In this document: positions 47,589-59,197 of the stretch, one piece after another | Layout of the letters: each line of letters begins with the position of its first letter | Position numbering within the stretch: the stretch's first letter is position 1 | Source: Desarmillaria ectypa | Lineage: Eukaryota > Basidiomycota > Agaricomycetes > Agaricales > Physalacriaceae | Reading direction: 5' to 3' | Length of the DNA: 64,000 bases | Assembly (NCBI GenBank): GCA_030407005.1 | Contig: JAUDYN010000008.1 | Coordinates: 2,604,001 to 2,668,000 of the forward strand | Position numbers and translations under genes: made by a program | The notes under the pieces: model-generated | The model's input: only the letters and a program-made list of their open reading frames with translations | Database searches by the model: none | What the model was told of the DNA's origin: nothing

Positions 47589-48116
47589 CTACTTATCAGA
47601 TGGCCCTCCTGACGTGTTCCCACCTGCGGTGTCTGTAACGACCGAATGACAGTGGTAGTCGTCGGTACCGCAATGATTCGGGGTATTATCACCGCCCGAG
47701 GTAATAAACGCTCCTGAATCGGCATAGAAAGCAGCGCCGCAGCCGTAAGGATTCGTCAGCACATGTGGAACATAGGCGCCGCGGGCCGCGGGCTCCTGAG
47801 AAGATCGGTGAATCGAGCAATGCGCAGCCAGAAAGCGCGCTAAGCTTGCGTGTTCCAAGGAAGCTATGATATCCACCGATGAGAAAAAGTTCCTCGGCAT
47901 GCAGTCAACGGGTAGAATTAAACTTTTTGGAGATCTCGAATCAGCGAATGTTATTGATGAAACGCACCAAAAAAAGATATAAAGGGAGCTGGCGAAAAAA
48001 CAAATAAGCGAGGCCTTGCCACGGTGATGGATGTCGGATTTCGAAGCCAGAGAATCCTGAAGGCAGAGCACTTCGAGTCCGTTGTCGATGGAGGAGGAGA
48101 CGCCAAGATCATCCAT
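47589..48116 (-). CDS. Unrecognised open reading frame, 175 codons
   Basis: From the ATG at 48116 the frame has one hydrophobic segment (ASLICFFASSLYIFFWCVSSITFA) and a Cys/His/Asp-rich end (NHCGTDDYHCHS). A TATA-like TATATAAA (minus strand) lies at about 48524-48531, some 400 nt upstream, and a TGAGTCA at 48554. The frame extends further upstream but without an ATG. No family recognised. The composition does not strongly favour coding, and introns could alter it. Confidence 0.3.
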   Translation of the reverse strand: MDDLGVSSSIDNGLEVLCLQDSLASKSDIHHRGKASLICFFASSLYIFFWCVSSITFADSRSPKSLILPVDCMPRNFFSSVDIIASLEHASLARFLAAHCSIHRSSQEPAARGAYVPHVLTNPYGCGAAFYADSGAFITSGGDNTPNHCGTDDYHCHSVVTDTAGGNTSGGPSDK

Positions 48117-48795
48117 CCGTCGTGGGGCATGGGAAGAATAAAATTCTAATTCGGCAGCGCAAAAACAAATGGGATCCCAGAGAATTGAGTACTCGGTTCG
48201 ACGTTCCTTGCTCCAGAGAAGAGACCCAATGGATGAAGAGGGAAAACAAAGCAAGGTCCAGAAAGCGCAGCCCAAAACAGGGACCCGAGAAAAGCAAGCG
48301 TGGTACACAGCAGTGTCTAAAGCATGCGCACCGTGCAGTCTTACGAAATATGATAGGCGCCCTTGCGCAAGTCCCAAGTGCACAGTACCCTTGATAGCCA
48401 ACCTTTCGAACGAAGAACAACGGGAGGAGGGGATGGGAGTGGGGATTAAAAAATCCAGGCGAGAGGCATGGGCTCCCCTCAAGCACAGAGACAGAAACAA
48501 TGGAACTCCACTAGCCCTAGCCCCTTTATATACCCAGACCGGCCTTTCGGGAGTGAGTCATGACGGAAAACATGATGACGCGATGGACGCGTTGTGTCAT
48601 GTGATGTGAGTCAAATCGGGATCCGATTTCTGCTTTCGGACTGCCGACCCCGCTATGTCCGGCCGAAGGACGTGCTGCTGCCATCATAGTAAAATAGCAG
48701 CATCGTCATATACTCGAACACAATTCCCAGAGTTTGTATAATGTGAAAATGATGCTTACTGTGCTACTACCTAATTGATCCTTGAGAGGTCAAAC

Positions 48796-51700
48796 TCACT
48801 TTGTCTGAGCGGATTTCCACCATCCCCAATCAATGTTCACCTCATTTCCTCCATCAGTACCTGCTTTTTCAGCCCACTCCTTGGCGTCTTGAAACTTTTT
48901 ATCTACCAGCTTCGCCATATCGTTAGCTGCCTTGTTCGCTGCTTCAATCTGCGATGGATTATTGATAAAATATTTAACATAATAGTCTTTGAGGCGGAGG
49001 AGAAATGTAACAAAGTGGAGAACTTCGATGGGAGAAGAGATATTGAGTTTTTGGACACAACGGTCTATGAGGTAAACTCGCTGTAGAACACTGTTAACAT
49101 GAACATTGCAGTGGTGAAGAACATTACCTCCAAGGTCTCCGAGCACCATGCCATCAGTACAACACCCTCATTACCATTGGTTGCCAAGGCGAAAACCGGA
49201 AGGCCTTTGATTCCGTGCGCCTCCAGAAGCCGAACAGATGCCTCCAGGTAAATTCTGGCCTGGTTCAGTGGCTTCGTAGGATCGTCGCCAGGCCTCTTGT
49301 GTTCGACTACGAGGACCGCGAATAGAATTCTGCCACCTAGCTCCAAAGGAATAATGGTGGGAAGCTCGTCTGCGAGCTGCGGGATACTATCACTGCTTGG
49401 CTTCTCGGGGTGATCACTACATGCAGATGAAGCAGATAAAAAAGAATTGCACGAGTTTTTCAAATTCTGCTTGAAGTCATCGAGCTCGGCCGTCTGTTGT
49501 TTGGATTTTGAAGAGACACGAGTTTGAGTGGTCCTCGTCTTGCGCGCAGTTGGAGGGTCCCCTTTGTTGTCAAAAGGCATAGCTTTTGGGGAAGGAGCGG
49601 GGAGTAAAAGGGTGCTGTCGTCGGCATCATGACGTTCCCTCTGTAACAGTGGCATCAGACCATCCTTATCGTCCTCTGGAATGTTGATGAAGTGAGGTAT
49701 CTTGCACTTCAACAAAGGCAAAACGAGGTTGTCGGTCGTAAGTACAACGACAGCATCACACGTTCCTGTATGGGGTTCGCTGCTAGCACGGCGGAGGATG
49801 GAAGAGGTCGCTTTGTCGAGGTCTTGGCTGGTGCCACCGAACAGATCTTCGGTCTCTTCAAGGAGATAAAGGGCAACCGATGAAGCGGCTGCTTCCTGCT
49901 TCCTAATGGCACGATGATCTGCAGCGAACGCAGAAGATGGCGCAATGGCAGCAGTCTGAGAGATTGTACAAATTTTGTAATATTCGCGTGCTCGGTTTCG
50001 GATATGAGGCTTGACCGTGTTGGCTGCTCCGGTGGAATTCAGCTCATCAACGAATCGATTGCGAGAAAGTAACAGAGACCGCTCAAACCTTCAAACCATA
50101 AGTAGGCATATGGTGGTCAAAGAGCGAAGAAGCAACATACAAGGGTCTAATGTGAACGCCATCGTCTCCAGAAGCCAGTGCGTTCAATACATGGAATATG
50201 AGCATGTCCCACTGGAGACGGGACTCGGCCTCGTTGACAGACTTTCGCTGTCCACGACAAAATGCACCAAGGGTCACCCAAAAGAATAGGGACAAACGTT
50301 CAGAAACGATCGGTTGATGCGGCTCGTCTATAGGACGACGATTCTGACCCAGTCTGTTGCGAACAACCAGGAGCTGCTTCCAAAAGTATCTTCGTACAGC
50401 CTTTAAGTAGGCCCCTTCGACGGCCGGCAGTTCTTCCTAGAGTAGCTCGTTAGGCTTTGGGGTCAGCACCAGAATATTCGGTTGGGACGCACTTCGAACT
50501 GCCACGCGGGGTCCCTGAAGCACAACACATCCTCGTATACGGATATGTAATGATTGATATTCTTGCATACATCAAGGTCTGATGAAAGCTTCAAAGTGCT
50601 AATCGATGAAACGTATCGATCATAGGTATACGTAGTCATTGATAGAGGATTGTGAGGACCGATTCCGTATTCAGCCTTTTTAGCGAACCTGGAGAAGACG
50701 TTAGGTTAAGGAGTAGAGTAAGTTTCCCGCAAACACTTACTCTGAACAAGATTGAATAGAACTAGAAGGGATCCTGGAATTGAAGCTTAGAATGCGACGT
50801 TAAATAACCAAGAGTGATCAAAAAACGATGGAAGGGGACCCTGCGACTTGCCCTGCAGACTAGGAGGGTCAATCTGAAAACATCACATGCGTGTTCAGAA
50901 CGAGCAAGTGTTCATGATCGTGGTAGAGGATCATCTCGCGATGATAGTGCACAGGAATGACAATCCGAATATTGCTCGATACTGACACGTTTCTGTGATG
51001 AGGATAGGAGTCCCTGGACAATCCACCAAAACGGCGGATGAGCGATAATATAGGTAATTGCAAACATTTCGAGCCTTCAGCCACGGGTAATAAAACTTAC
51101 TTGGAATTGCTGAGAATAGGAGTTTGTCAAACGCAATCAACGAGAGCAGATATAAACGTACGTAGCAGAAACCTCAGACATTGACTTTCCTATAACAGAT
51201 CTGTCATCGATGATTATATGTCGGTAAGCGATTGATGCAGTGTCAACATGGAACCTACCTAGAAATCGAACTGTGGAAATTCGTGAGCCCCGCGAGCTAG
51301 GAAAAAGCTACTGAACTAACCTCGACGTAGTCGCCTTTTTATACCCTGTCTGCTGCGTGTCCCCTGAGGGTTGAGAAATGTCGCTGTAGGGAAAAACGTG
51401 AAGACCAGAACAATGCAGTAGTCATGAGTACTCACGGAACGTCGCCTCCGCCAGGTTTCTTCATTGGATCTGACATTGGTATGTGATCAAATTGTTGCGT
51501 CTGAGGGGGAGTAATGGGATGCGGAGGTGGATCATTGTTGGTGCTATCAGATGATGAGACGAAGGCATTCAAAGTCAGCCTATTGCATCCACATACTCAA
51601 CGCTGCTCGGTGTTCTCAAACCCCGAATCCAGGAGGCGACAGATTCTTCTCTCTGTTGTCCCCAGTCAGAAAGAAGTGGGGGATCGATAAGATCCGACCT

Positions 51701-53036
51701 CCACGAAAAAGACGTATTGGCAGACACCCGAGTATCACAACACTCCAGTACAACCTTATCGTATTGTTCATTGAGATCGACAATAAATTGCGAAAATGCA
51801 ATGGCCGAGATGGGATCGGTCAGATTGAACACACCATTGGCCACACAAGGTGTGTCTGAGTAGGCGATGTGCACTATAGGCTACTACTTAATTAGCCTAA
51901 GGATGAACAAACGGTCAAATAGTGACTCACCAAGTCATCAACCGTGTGATCATCCGGTGACTCTGAATCGCTACTCAAATCAGGTCGATCTGTCCATCCC
52001 AAAATAACCTGTGCTGAAAACCCATTCCTGGGGAGAATGATACCTACGACGGGATCTTCTATCCCCCAAACGCGTCTTTGGTAGGCCACACTACCCATGA
52101 GAGGCACAATGTTCTCTCTATCTGTAATGCAGATAATAGGAAGAACTGCACTGGTACGACGACCTCTACCTGGAAGAACGTGCGCTTGAAATGATATATC
52201 GAGGGAGCTAGTACTGGAAGCTTTTGAAGGTGGCGACGAAAAACAATGAAATATTGGCCGCTTCTCTGACTGTGTGGGATCACCATACGAAACATCAATC
52301 CTCTCGTTAAAGAGGTCCTCTCCTAATGGATGGTCTGACTCGGATGAAGATGCCTGAGTATTGAGTTCAACCTCAGAGACGTCATCGTCACTATTGGTAT
52401 TTAAACCGTCTCTGCCTTCATGCCGTACATCTGTTTCCTCGGGATCTCTGCTAGAATTGTTGCTTTTGTACGAACAAGTGTTCTCCAGCGCCACAGTTTC
52501 ATCAGAGCACCCAGGCGGCGGTTTTCCCCGCGTAGATCGTGAGTTCTTGTACAGATGAGATATAAGCATCAGAGCATGCCCATCGAAAACAGATTTGCAA
52601 AAACCCTTCGGAAGAATGAAAGGCGTATCGTTACTTAATTTCACGGGTAAACAATATGAATCCTATCACACAATAGCATTACTCACGATATCTCAACATC
52701 ACTAAAGCATGTATAGCACAACGCCCGGATCAAGGTGGACCAGATGGGCATGGTGAAAGGGTAAGGGTCTTCTTTCATCTGTCGAAGCGAGGACACCGTC
52801 GCCAGTATAATGTCCAGAAAATCGGAAAGTGGATGCGCATTTGATGCCAGAGTTGAACTTGGGTTCGCGTTAGTTGCAGTGCTCAGTTCTTCGAGGAGCT
52901 TTGAGAACAAGCATGTATCAGAAAGACATGCACCTCTAGAGAAAGAGCAAAGTGGCTTTGAAAGGAGCTTAGAGAGTGGTTGGACTTGCACTGGCCACTG
53001 TGCGTCCGCCACATGGTGCAGTTCTATCGGAAGCAT
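48796..53036 (-). CDS. Third, diverged paralog of the PD-(D/E)XK nuclease-like gene
   Basis: Starts MLPIELHHVADAQWPVQVQ at 53036 and ends KSAQTK at 48796. Exon order follows the E copies: first exon to about 52686, second about 52640-51925, third about 51875-51600, small exons to about 50700, then long exons with RNRFVDEL (50050), TGTCDAVVVLTTD (49750), FAVLVVEHKRP with E-H-K (49290), QARIY (49255) and the last exon IDRCVQKLNISSPIEV. The presumed catalytic residues are conserved although the linker between Asp and E-H-K is entirely different, which argues for selection on the domain. Overall amino-acid identity with E is perhaps 60 percent, apart from one near-identical tract at 51720-52140. 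Neither the nucleotidyltransferase nor the CsbD-like gene accompanies it. Confidence 0.75.
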
Positions 53037-54423
53037 AACCAAACTATTGGTTCAATAGTCACAAACCGGTGTTATATAACAAAGACATCTGGCGACTCAC
53101 AGAAATAAAGATACGCCAGAGCTGAGCCGTTCGTGTGAACAACAACTATAGGGGAAGGATAATCGAAGGCACGTGGTATTGAGGGCAGGTCGCGTGACCG
53201 AACTCCATTTCGTACTACTCAAGTACTCAGTTGCAAGAAGTGCCGACATATCAATTGCCTCGGTGGTATGCTGAGGATCCATTATTTTATTTCCAAGCTA
53301 CTTATTTTTTTATCATGAATTTGATGCTCATATACGTAAGTTCATGCCATTCCTCATTGCCAGTTCCTTAATGATAGAAATCTACGTACTCCTGGACGAA
53401 ATCGCAAACGCTTTGAGCGATATATCTGTATTAAATAAATTCTCTCGTCAAAATAGTCGAGTCGCGACCTAAGCCGTCCTTGCATGCATAGATACGATGT
53501 CCACCCCAACACCTCTCGATGAATGCAACTAACCGTCCCTCCGACTGCAACAGCGACATCGTGGCGAGGTTGAAACAGACACATCTGTTCTGTCAGATGC
53601 AAACTTTGTAAAGACGAGTTGATGTAACTGAAAGAGAGCAGAACGGAACGTGTTATCATGAAATTGATTGTCGTATCATTCCAAAATCTAGTCAGCGAGC
53701 CGCTCCGCCTTCTACTGAGGAGGAGTGGTGTCAGAACATTTCCAGGAGAAAGAAGCTTCCTCGTTCGGGGTCTCAAGCTTAAGAAATCCATCTTCCTTTG
53801 TGCTATTACAACTGCTGAGCGCTGAGCGCTCCAGCGGGCCGGGCATGCGAAGAATTTGCTCTCCAATCCTCGACCGAGCCCGAGACCTTTCGATATCGAG
53901 TTCATGCCTTTTCCAGCAGGGTCGTAGAACGGTGGGGGGGATTCTGACTATGGAAGTCAACGGTAAATTAGTGCCTGCCCTAAATGACTTGCCGGATTTA
54001 CCTTTTTCCCCACTTTCCTTCCTGTTACCAATCTGTAATTCTGTCGTTTGCTGGCCAAGGATTTGCGCGATAATCTACCACACAGAAACAGGAGGCTCGG
54101 CCATTGTCGACTACACCGGAGGCCTGAGGAACCGCCGTTACTGTTACTGATCGATAATTTTAGGCCTATTCTGCAAACTACGATTGGATCTCTGCCCTTT
54201 TGAATTCGTCATACAGGGTGGAGTGCGTGGAGTAGATGTCACACGAAACGCAGATACACCGCTAAATTGGTCTACTAGAACAATGGAGCATCAACGTTCA
54301 ACCGTCTTCGAACAGTATCTCCGTCTTGGACTACTTCTTTTATCTATTCTTTGGATTAGCTTGAGCTTACAGACGCAAATACGACAGCCTTGACTGGCCG
54401 TGTAGCTAAAGATACCTCCTGTC

Positions 54424-54767
54424 ATGCCGACAGTGCAAGAACGAACACCCGGAGATCGACTTCAATTCGAAATGAAGGACCCACAAATGATCGACTCCAC
54501 TCTGGGTGCCTCGGCGGGTAAGTGCTCAAACGTTCAGTATCTTGTTTCACGCATCTTGTGCTGTCTAACCTCTACTCGTACAGCACTACCGATGTTACAG
54601 AAAAACGAGATCTACAGGCGATGAATATTCCAAAACATGAACAATTTGTAGCACCCGACGAGCGGGGAACCGACAGAATCAGCATCAAGCAAGAATCCAC
54701 GGCAACACATGCGTCCCCGTGCGGGTATCCGTCGCGTTTCGAAGGGGAGCATATAGACGTCACCTAG
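54424..54767 (+). CDS. Possible small two-exon gene, unrecognised
   Basis: ATG at 54424; exons 54424-54517 and 54601-54767 with a GTAAGT...GTTACAG intron; 86 residues, polar (MPTVQERTPGDRLQFEMKD to GEHIDVT). The splice sites and composition are plausible. It ends only 69 nt before the GPD start codon, so it could equally be part of the GPD leader. No family recognised. Confidence 0.35.
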
Positions 54768-54835
54768 CGTTCTCACCTTTTAATCCTGCACGTCCACGTC
54801 CACGTTCACCAGTCATCCAACATACGTTCGTCGAA

Positions 54836-56507
54836 ATGAGCACCTCACCCCAATCCTCGACCCCCGGATCAGCTTCCCCATCAAGGTTCAGTAGCCCCGC
54901 GCTGTCTGACGCCTCGTCTCCCGACTCGTCGCGCCCACCGTCCCCACTGCTTCGCCCACTACCCAAGCACCTCTCAGCCAACTCGAAACACGGTCTGGCT
55001 GCCAAACCACCTCTCGGTTTCAATGCCCTCAGCGGCGCCAGCTTGGGATTCACGGCTATAAGCTCCAAGAAGGCCAATGACGTCCCGCCTCGCACTGCGT
55101 CACCCGAGCCACTGGCCCAACCAGAGGAAGAGGCTGTAGCAGAGACAGAAGGGCCGGCTGTGGCTGACACTGGGAAGCCCAAACCCAAGCGGAGGACATC
55201 TTCAGTCGCTATGGCCCCGTTTATCACCAAGTTTGAGCCATACGAGCCGGAGGAGTACGTCGTGTGCAAGAAAAGCGGGACGAGATCCCCGGCCAGGCTC
55301 GAGAAGGTGGCTATCGTCGGTTCGGGCAGCTGGGGAACGGCCCTAGCGCGTGTAGCAGCCATGAACGCAGCCATACAGGAAGGATTCGATCCAGAAGTGA
55401 AGATGTGGGTGAGAGAACAGGAAGTAAGTTTTCCCTCTCATGTCTTGTCACCACTTGCTGATGATTTCCGATAAGATCCATGACGGTAAAAGGCTCATCG
55501 ATATTATCAACGAGGGCTCGCGTCAGAACGAAAAGTACCTCCCCGATGTCGACCTTCCCGAGAACCTCGTCGCAGTGCCTTCCCTTACAGAGACCGTCCG
55601 GAATGCGTCACTCATCCTATTCGTCGTTCCACACCAATTCTTAGCCGCTGCCCTCAAGGAGCTCAAAGCTCCAGGCGTAATCAACCCCAAGGCGCGTGCG
55701 ATCTCCGCGATCAAAGGTGTAGACGTCGTCATCGAGAAGGACGCGGCAGGCAAGACTACCAAGGCCGACATCCACACCTTCCCTTCTGTCATCGAGAAAG
55801 AACTCGGGATTCCATGCACCGCTCTTGGAGGTGCCAACATCGCGCTCGATGTAGGACGAGGGGAGTTCTGCGAGACGACGATTGGCGTGCCCTCTGCGAA
55901 GGATGCGGCGTTGTGGCATGCGGTATTCGACGGGCCTGCGTTTAGGGTACACCCGATCGAGGACGTGGCTGGAGTGAGTTTGAGTGGGGCGCTGAAAAAT
56001 ATCGTTGCACTCGCAGCTGGGTTTGTTGACGGGATGGGACTCGGCGGGAATACCAAGGCGGCAATTTTGAGAGTGGGACTGTTGGAGATGGCCATGTTCA
56101 CGCAGGATTTCTTCCCTGGAAGTTCATCCTTCACATTTTCGCATCATTCCGCTGGTGAGTCTTGTCATCATCTCTCGAGACGTGCGAGCTAACGCTGGTG
56201 TGCAGGTATGGCTGACTTGATTACGACGTCGTTTGGTGGTCGTAACCGCAAATGTGCGGAGGCATTTATCAAGAGCAAGCCAGAGTATGCACCGGCCGGG
56301 ACCGTCACCAATGAGAAAGGAAAGACATTCCTAGAGCTTGAGGAGGAGCTTTTGAACGGCCAGAAACTCCAAGGAACGCTAACTGCACAAGAAGTCTTTG
56401 ATTTCCTAGAGGCTCGAGGACGATTGGAGGCGTACCCGCTCTTTGAGAAGGTTTACAGGATTTCATTTGAAGGGATGAATCCGAAGAGGCTCTTTGAAGA
56501 TTTGTGA
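54836..56507 (+). CDS. GPD1: NAD-dependent glycerol-3-phosphate dehydrogenase
   Basis: Exons 54836-55423, 55476-56154 and 56206-56507 give 522 residues. The NAD-binding loop VAIVGSGSWGTALARV starts at about residue 158. It is followed by LILFVVPHQFLAAAL, ISAIKGVDVV, LGGANIALDVGRGEFCETTIG, the catalytic Lys region SGALKNIVALAAGFVDGMGLGGNTKAA and ADLITTSFGGRNRK. The enzyme reduces dihydroxyacetone phosphate to glycerol 3-phosphate for lipid synthesis, glycerol production and NADH re-oxidation. The first ~125 residues are a Ser/Pro-rich disordered extension. An internal ATG at 55211 (MAPFITKFEPYEPEEYV) would give a 397-residue enzyme of usual size, so two products are possible. Confidence 0.92.
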
Positions 56508-57727
56508 ATGATGCAGGTGTGTGTCTTGTTGTGTTTAATTTAGCATCTTCACTAACATTGTGCGTTTGCAGCTACCGGTGTTGTACGGTCGTTTCGTGCG
56601 AATTGAAATTTGATCGTTGAAACGGACCCACTAAATGTATCGCTATTCGCATTTTCGTATGTATATCAGTTAGAGTATAGAGTCGTCAAAGAAGCAGATA
56701 CTTTGCTCATTCATATGTAGATATTCCTAAGAATACTTCGTGCCTTCTTCGAGTTATCGGTGCACGGCTTGGAAGATCATTTCAGTGAAGTGTAGCTGGT
56801 ATTGCAGCCCTCGAGGATGAGTGTGGGATACTTGCGCTCGGTAATTGCCGCCTGTACCTTTACCCAATTCCTTATCGATCCGAGGACAAAGCCTTATCGA
56901 TATGAGCGCTTAAGGCGTGTTCTCAAACTCCCAACATCTTTTTCATAGAAAAACTTCTTAGCCTTTCGACATGCTAGTGAGATGTGGGTCTGGTCCCTCA
57001 ATATTCAATGACAGCAGAAGCCCTCCCTTATCTCCTCCAGAATGCGTGATTAGTAATTCCATCGACTTTGGAGCGGCGTTCATTTAAAAAATGCAACTAT
57101 AGGGTCTTCTTCACTAACAGGCCAGGCTTTTGAGGACTGATCATCTTTGAGGTGCAACTGCAATGGCCCAAACCCGATAGTCCTCAAAAATATACCTCGA
57201 AAGAGGCTAGAAACCTGGGTTTTGCCGTTGAAGTTGTTGATGTCGCTTTTCTCTTGCAGCATCATGTCGACTACGCTTTGTCCATGATCAAAATATTTGT
57301 ACCTTCAAACCCGTATCGACAACTTGAACTCATCCATTAAGGGTTGGAAGTGGCACGTCTATGGATTCGTTATCGAGCCTCAAACATCTGGGTTGAATGA
57401 TCTCCCTCGGTCTCTTTTGTATTGTCCTTTTGGTACCCCCGACGATGGCACAACGTTTATCATCTCTATTGTTCACGATTGATACAGTTTAGGTCAAGCG
57501 TCAACGATTGAATGGTTCACGTGTGTTCGAGCGTCTCTTTGGCACCCACCTCATCCCTCCAATCCCATGGTGAGGACCTACGGTCAATTCCGACCTTAAC
57601 GGTACTTCCTTTGTGCTCGCTTCCTCCTATCTAATCCCATGTCATCTCTCAAGAACGTTATCGTTCACGAGTGCTGGGTTCTCGGTTCTCGGTTTTCTAT
57701 TACGTTGCTTGAGCGCTTCACGTCTAA
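56508..57727. other. Intergenic, no supported gene
   Basis: 3' region of GPD1 (a possible untranslated intron lies near 56520-56571) followed by AT-rich sequence with only short frames. Confidence 0.5.
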
Positions 57728-57734
57728 TATAAAA
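57728..57734 (+). promoter_or_regulatory. TATA box of a candidate small gene
   Basis: TATAAAA 33 nt upstream of the first ATG (57761) and 49 nt upstream of the ATG at 57777. Confidence 0.5.
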
Positions 57735-57776
57735 GGCATCTCATCACTCTCCTAGGAACCATGTCGCCTTTTGAAC

Positions 57777-58006
57777 ATGGCTGTAAGCGTCTACCGCCTC
57801 TGATCCTGTATCTAACTCACACTCCTAGAATACGTCTGATTTTATGCCCGTTAGTCATGCTGGCGGGTAAGTTGCTCTTCACTTGCGTTATCGGACTCGT
57901 CAAGACTGACCTCACTCTCAGGGACAGCTCGGAGACTAGCCAACCCACTTCGAGCGGTAGGCCCACTCTTCCCACTGTTCAGCCCGGTGGAGGCAAGGGG
58001 CGTTAA
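57777..58006 (+). CDS. Candidate 42-residue protein in three small exons
   Basis: Exons 57777-57782 (ATGGCT), 57829-57866 and 57922-58006 join in phase through introns with strong signals (GTAAGC...CCTAG with CTAAC; GTAAGT...CTCAG with CTGAC). The product is polar and ends Gly/Lys-rich (MANTSDFMPVSHAGG to PGGGKGR). An upstream ATG at 57761 opens a 7-codon overlapping frame that stops across the first junction, which could damp translation. No family recognised. The TATA box and paired splice signals are the main support. Confidence 0.4.
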
Positions 58007-59197
58007 GAGCTGTCTTGCAAATTATTCGTATGTTTGTCTCCCTCTTCTGCAAAATCAACACGGCCAACACCTTTACAGGATTCAGAGACTCCTGCCTTGA
58101 TATTATGCCTTATGAATGCCGTTGTATGTTGCATGTGAAAGAAGTTTCCTTCCACTCCGATGAAAACCCGTTTCCTTTTTACGACGATCATATGATGACT
58201 CACTGTAATATGTTCTCAATTTGAGCTTTAGTCCTTTCGAGGGTAGCAGCAAAGCCGTACCTTGTAACTGTCGTTATGTCTCGCGTGCGCTTATAATCAC
58301 AGCGCAGGAAAGTATTCCATGGTATACTCCGTCGATAGAAGCCGATTGCTTAAATGCTCACCACCCACGGCGGTACACCCTGTGTCTTCGCCTTTATTGT
58401 TGGTTCAACGCGGTCCCGGTTTAGTAGAGGATTGCATCAACGAATCGAAGTTGCATAACATCAACGGTACAGCGGGAGCCTATTAAAGCAAAGTGAGGTT
58501 TTTCTCCACTCCGGAAAGTCCATTCTGTGTCAACGGTACCGCCCCTAGCGCTAGTCTCTTTCTGATCCTGACAGTAAGTTTCAAGAACCTTCTAATCCCA
58601 GGGCCATTTATCAGATGTCTCCACCGGCTTGAGGTTTCAGCGCGAATTACGACCTTGAGGATATATTTGCCTGCCTATCGCTCTAATTCCTATCATTTCT
58701 CTTGTTCATGAATGCAATGTTTTGGGACCCAGGTAGGTATAGGCGCTGAGTGGGTCGTATAATTCGCTTCAGTCTTCCTCCCAGACATTCCAACATGATT
58801 GTACGTATCATCAATGTCGTTCTGCTCCCGGACTGACACCCCGCACATAGAAGAACACCTCCCACTTTATCCATGAACGAGACCGCTACCAATGCTGTAT
58901 AACCGAAAGAAGTTGAGGCGTAGTAGAATTTATGTGTGATCAACTGAAGATAATATGACACCTATAATTGCTATCTCATCATCTCATCTCATCTATAATT
59001 CGCATAGCATGGTCGCATCAGACATGCCGGACAAAATTGTACAAGCTGCATGCGTATCTTCTTGGGAAATACAAGGCTGTGTCTTGACCTAATTGAACTG
59101 CTCAACAGCAGTACTGATTTGAGGATTTTGTACTTATATAGAAGTCCTTTCCTGATCTTTCAAACACTGTCTTTGATCAGACTTCCACATATCCATC
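58007..59197. other. Intergenic, no supported gene
   Basis: Short frames only. A CATCT-rich simple repeat lies near 58977-58992. The stretch just before 59198 presumably holds the promoter of the next gene. Confidence 0.5.

Noticed and set aside
47589..48500. 303-codon frame as a full gene
   Set aside because: The first 128 codons lack an ATG; only the part from 48116 is kept, as a low-confidence entry.
48122..48609. Plus-strand frames with Cys/Lys/Arg-rich sequence, at first sight a zinc-cluster protein
   Set aside because: The Cys spacing does not fit C6, C2H2 or CCCH patterns. Two frames overlap the same bases and neither has splice-supported extension.
53354..53905. Minus-strand open frame of 183 codons starting with ATG
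   Set aside because: Arg/Ser/Leu-rich composition without domain, signal or conserved splice partners; probably random in a GC-balanced region.
55523..56134. Minus-strand 203-codon frame inside GPD1
   Set aside because: Antisense shadow of a conserved enzyme exon; length follows from codon bias.
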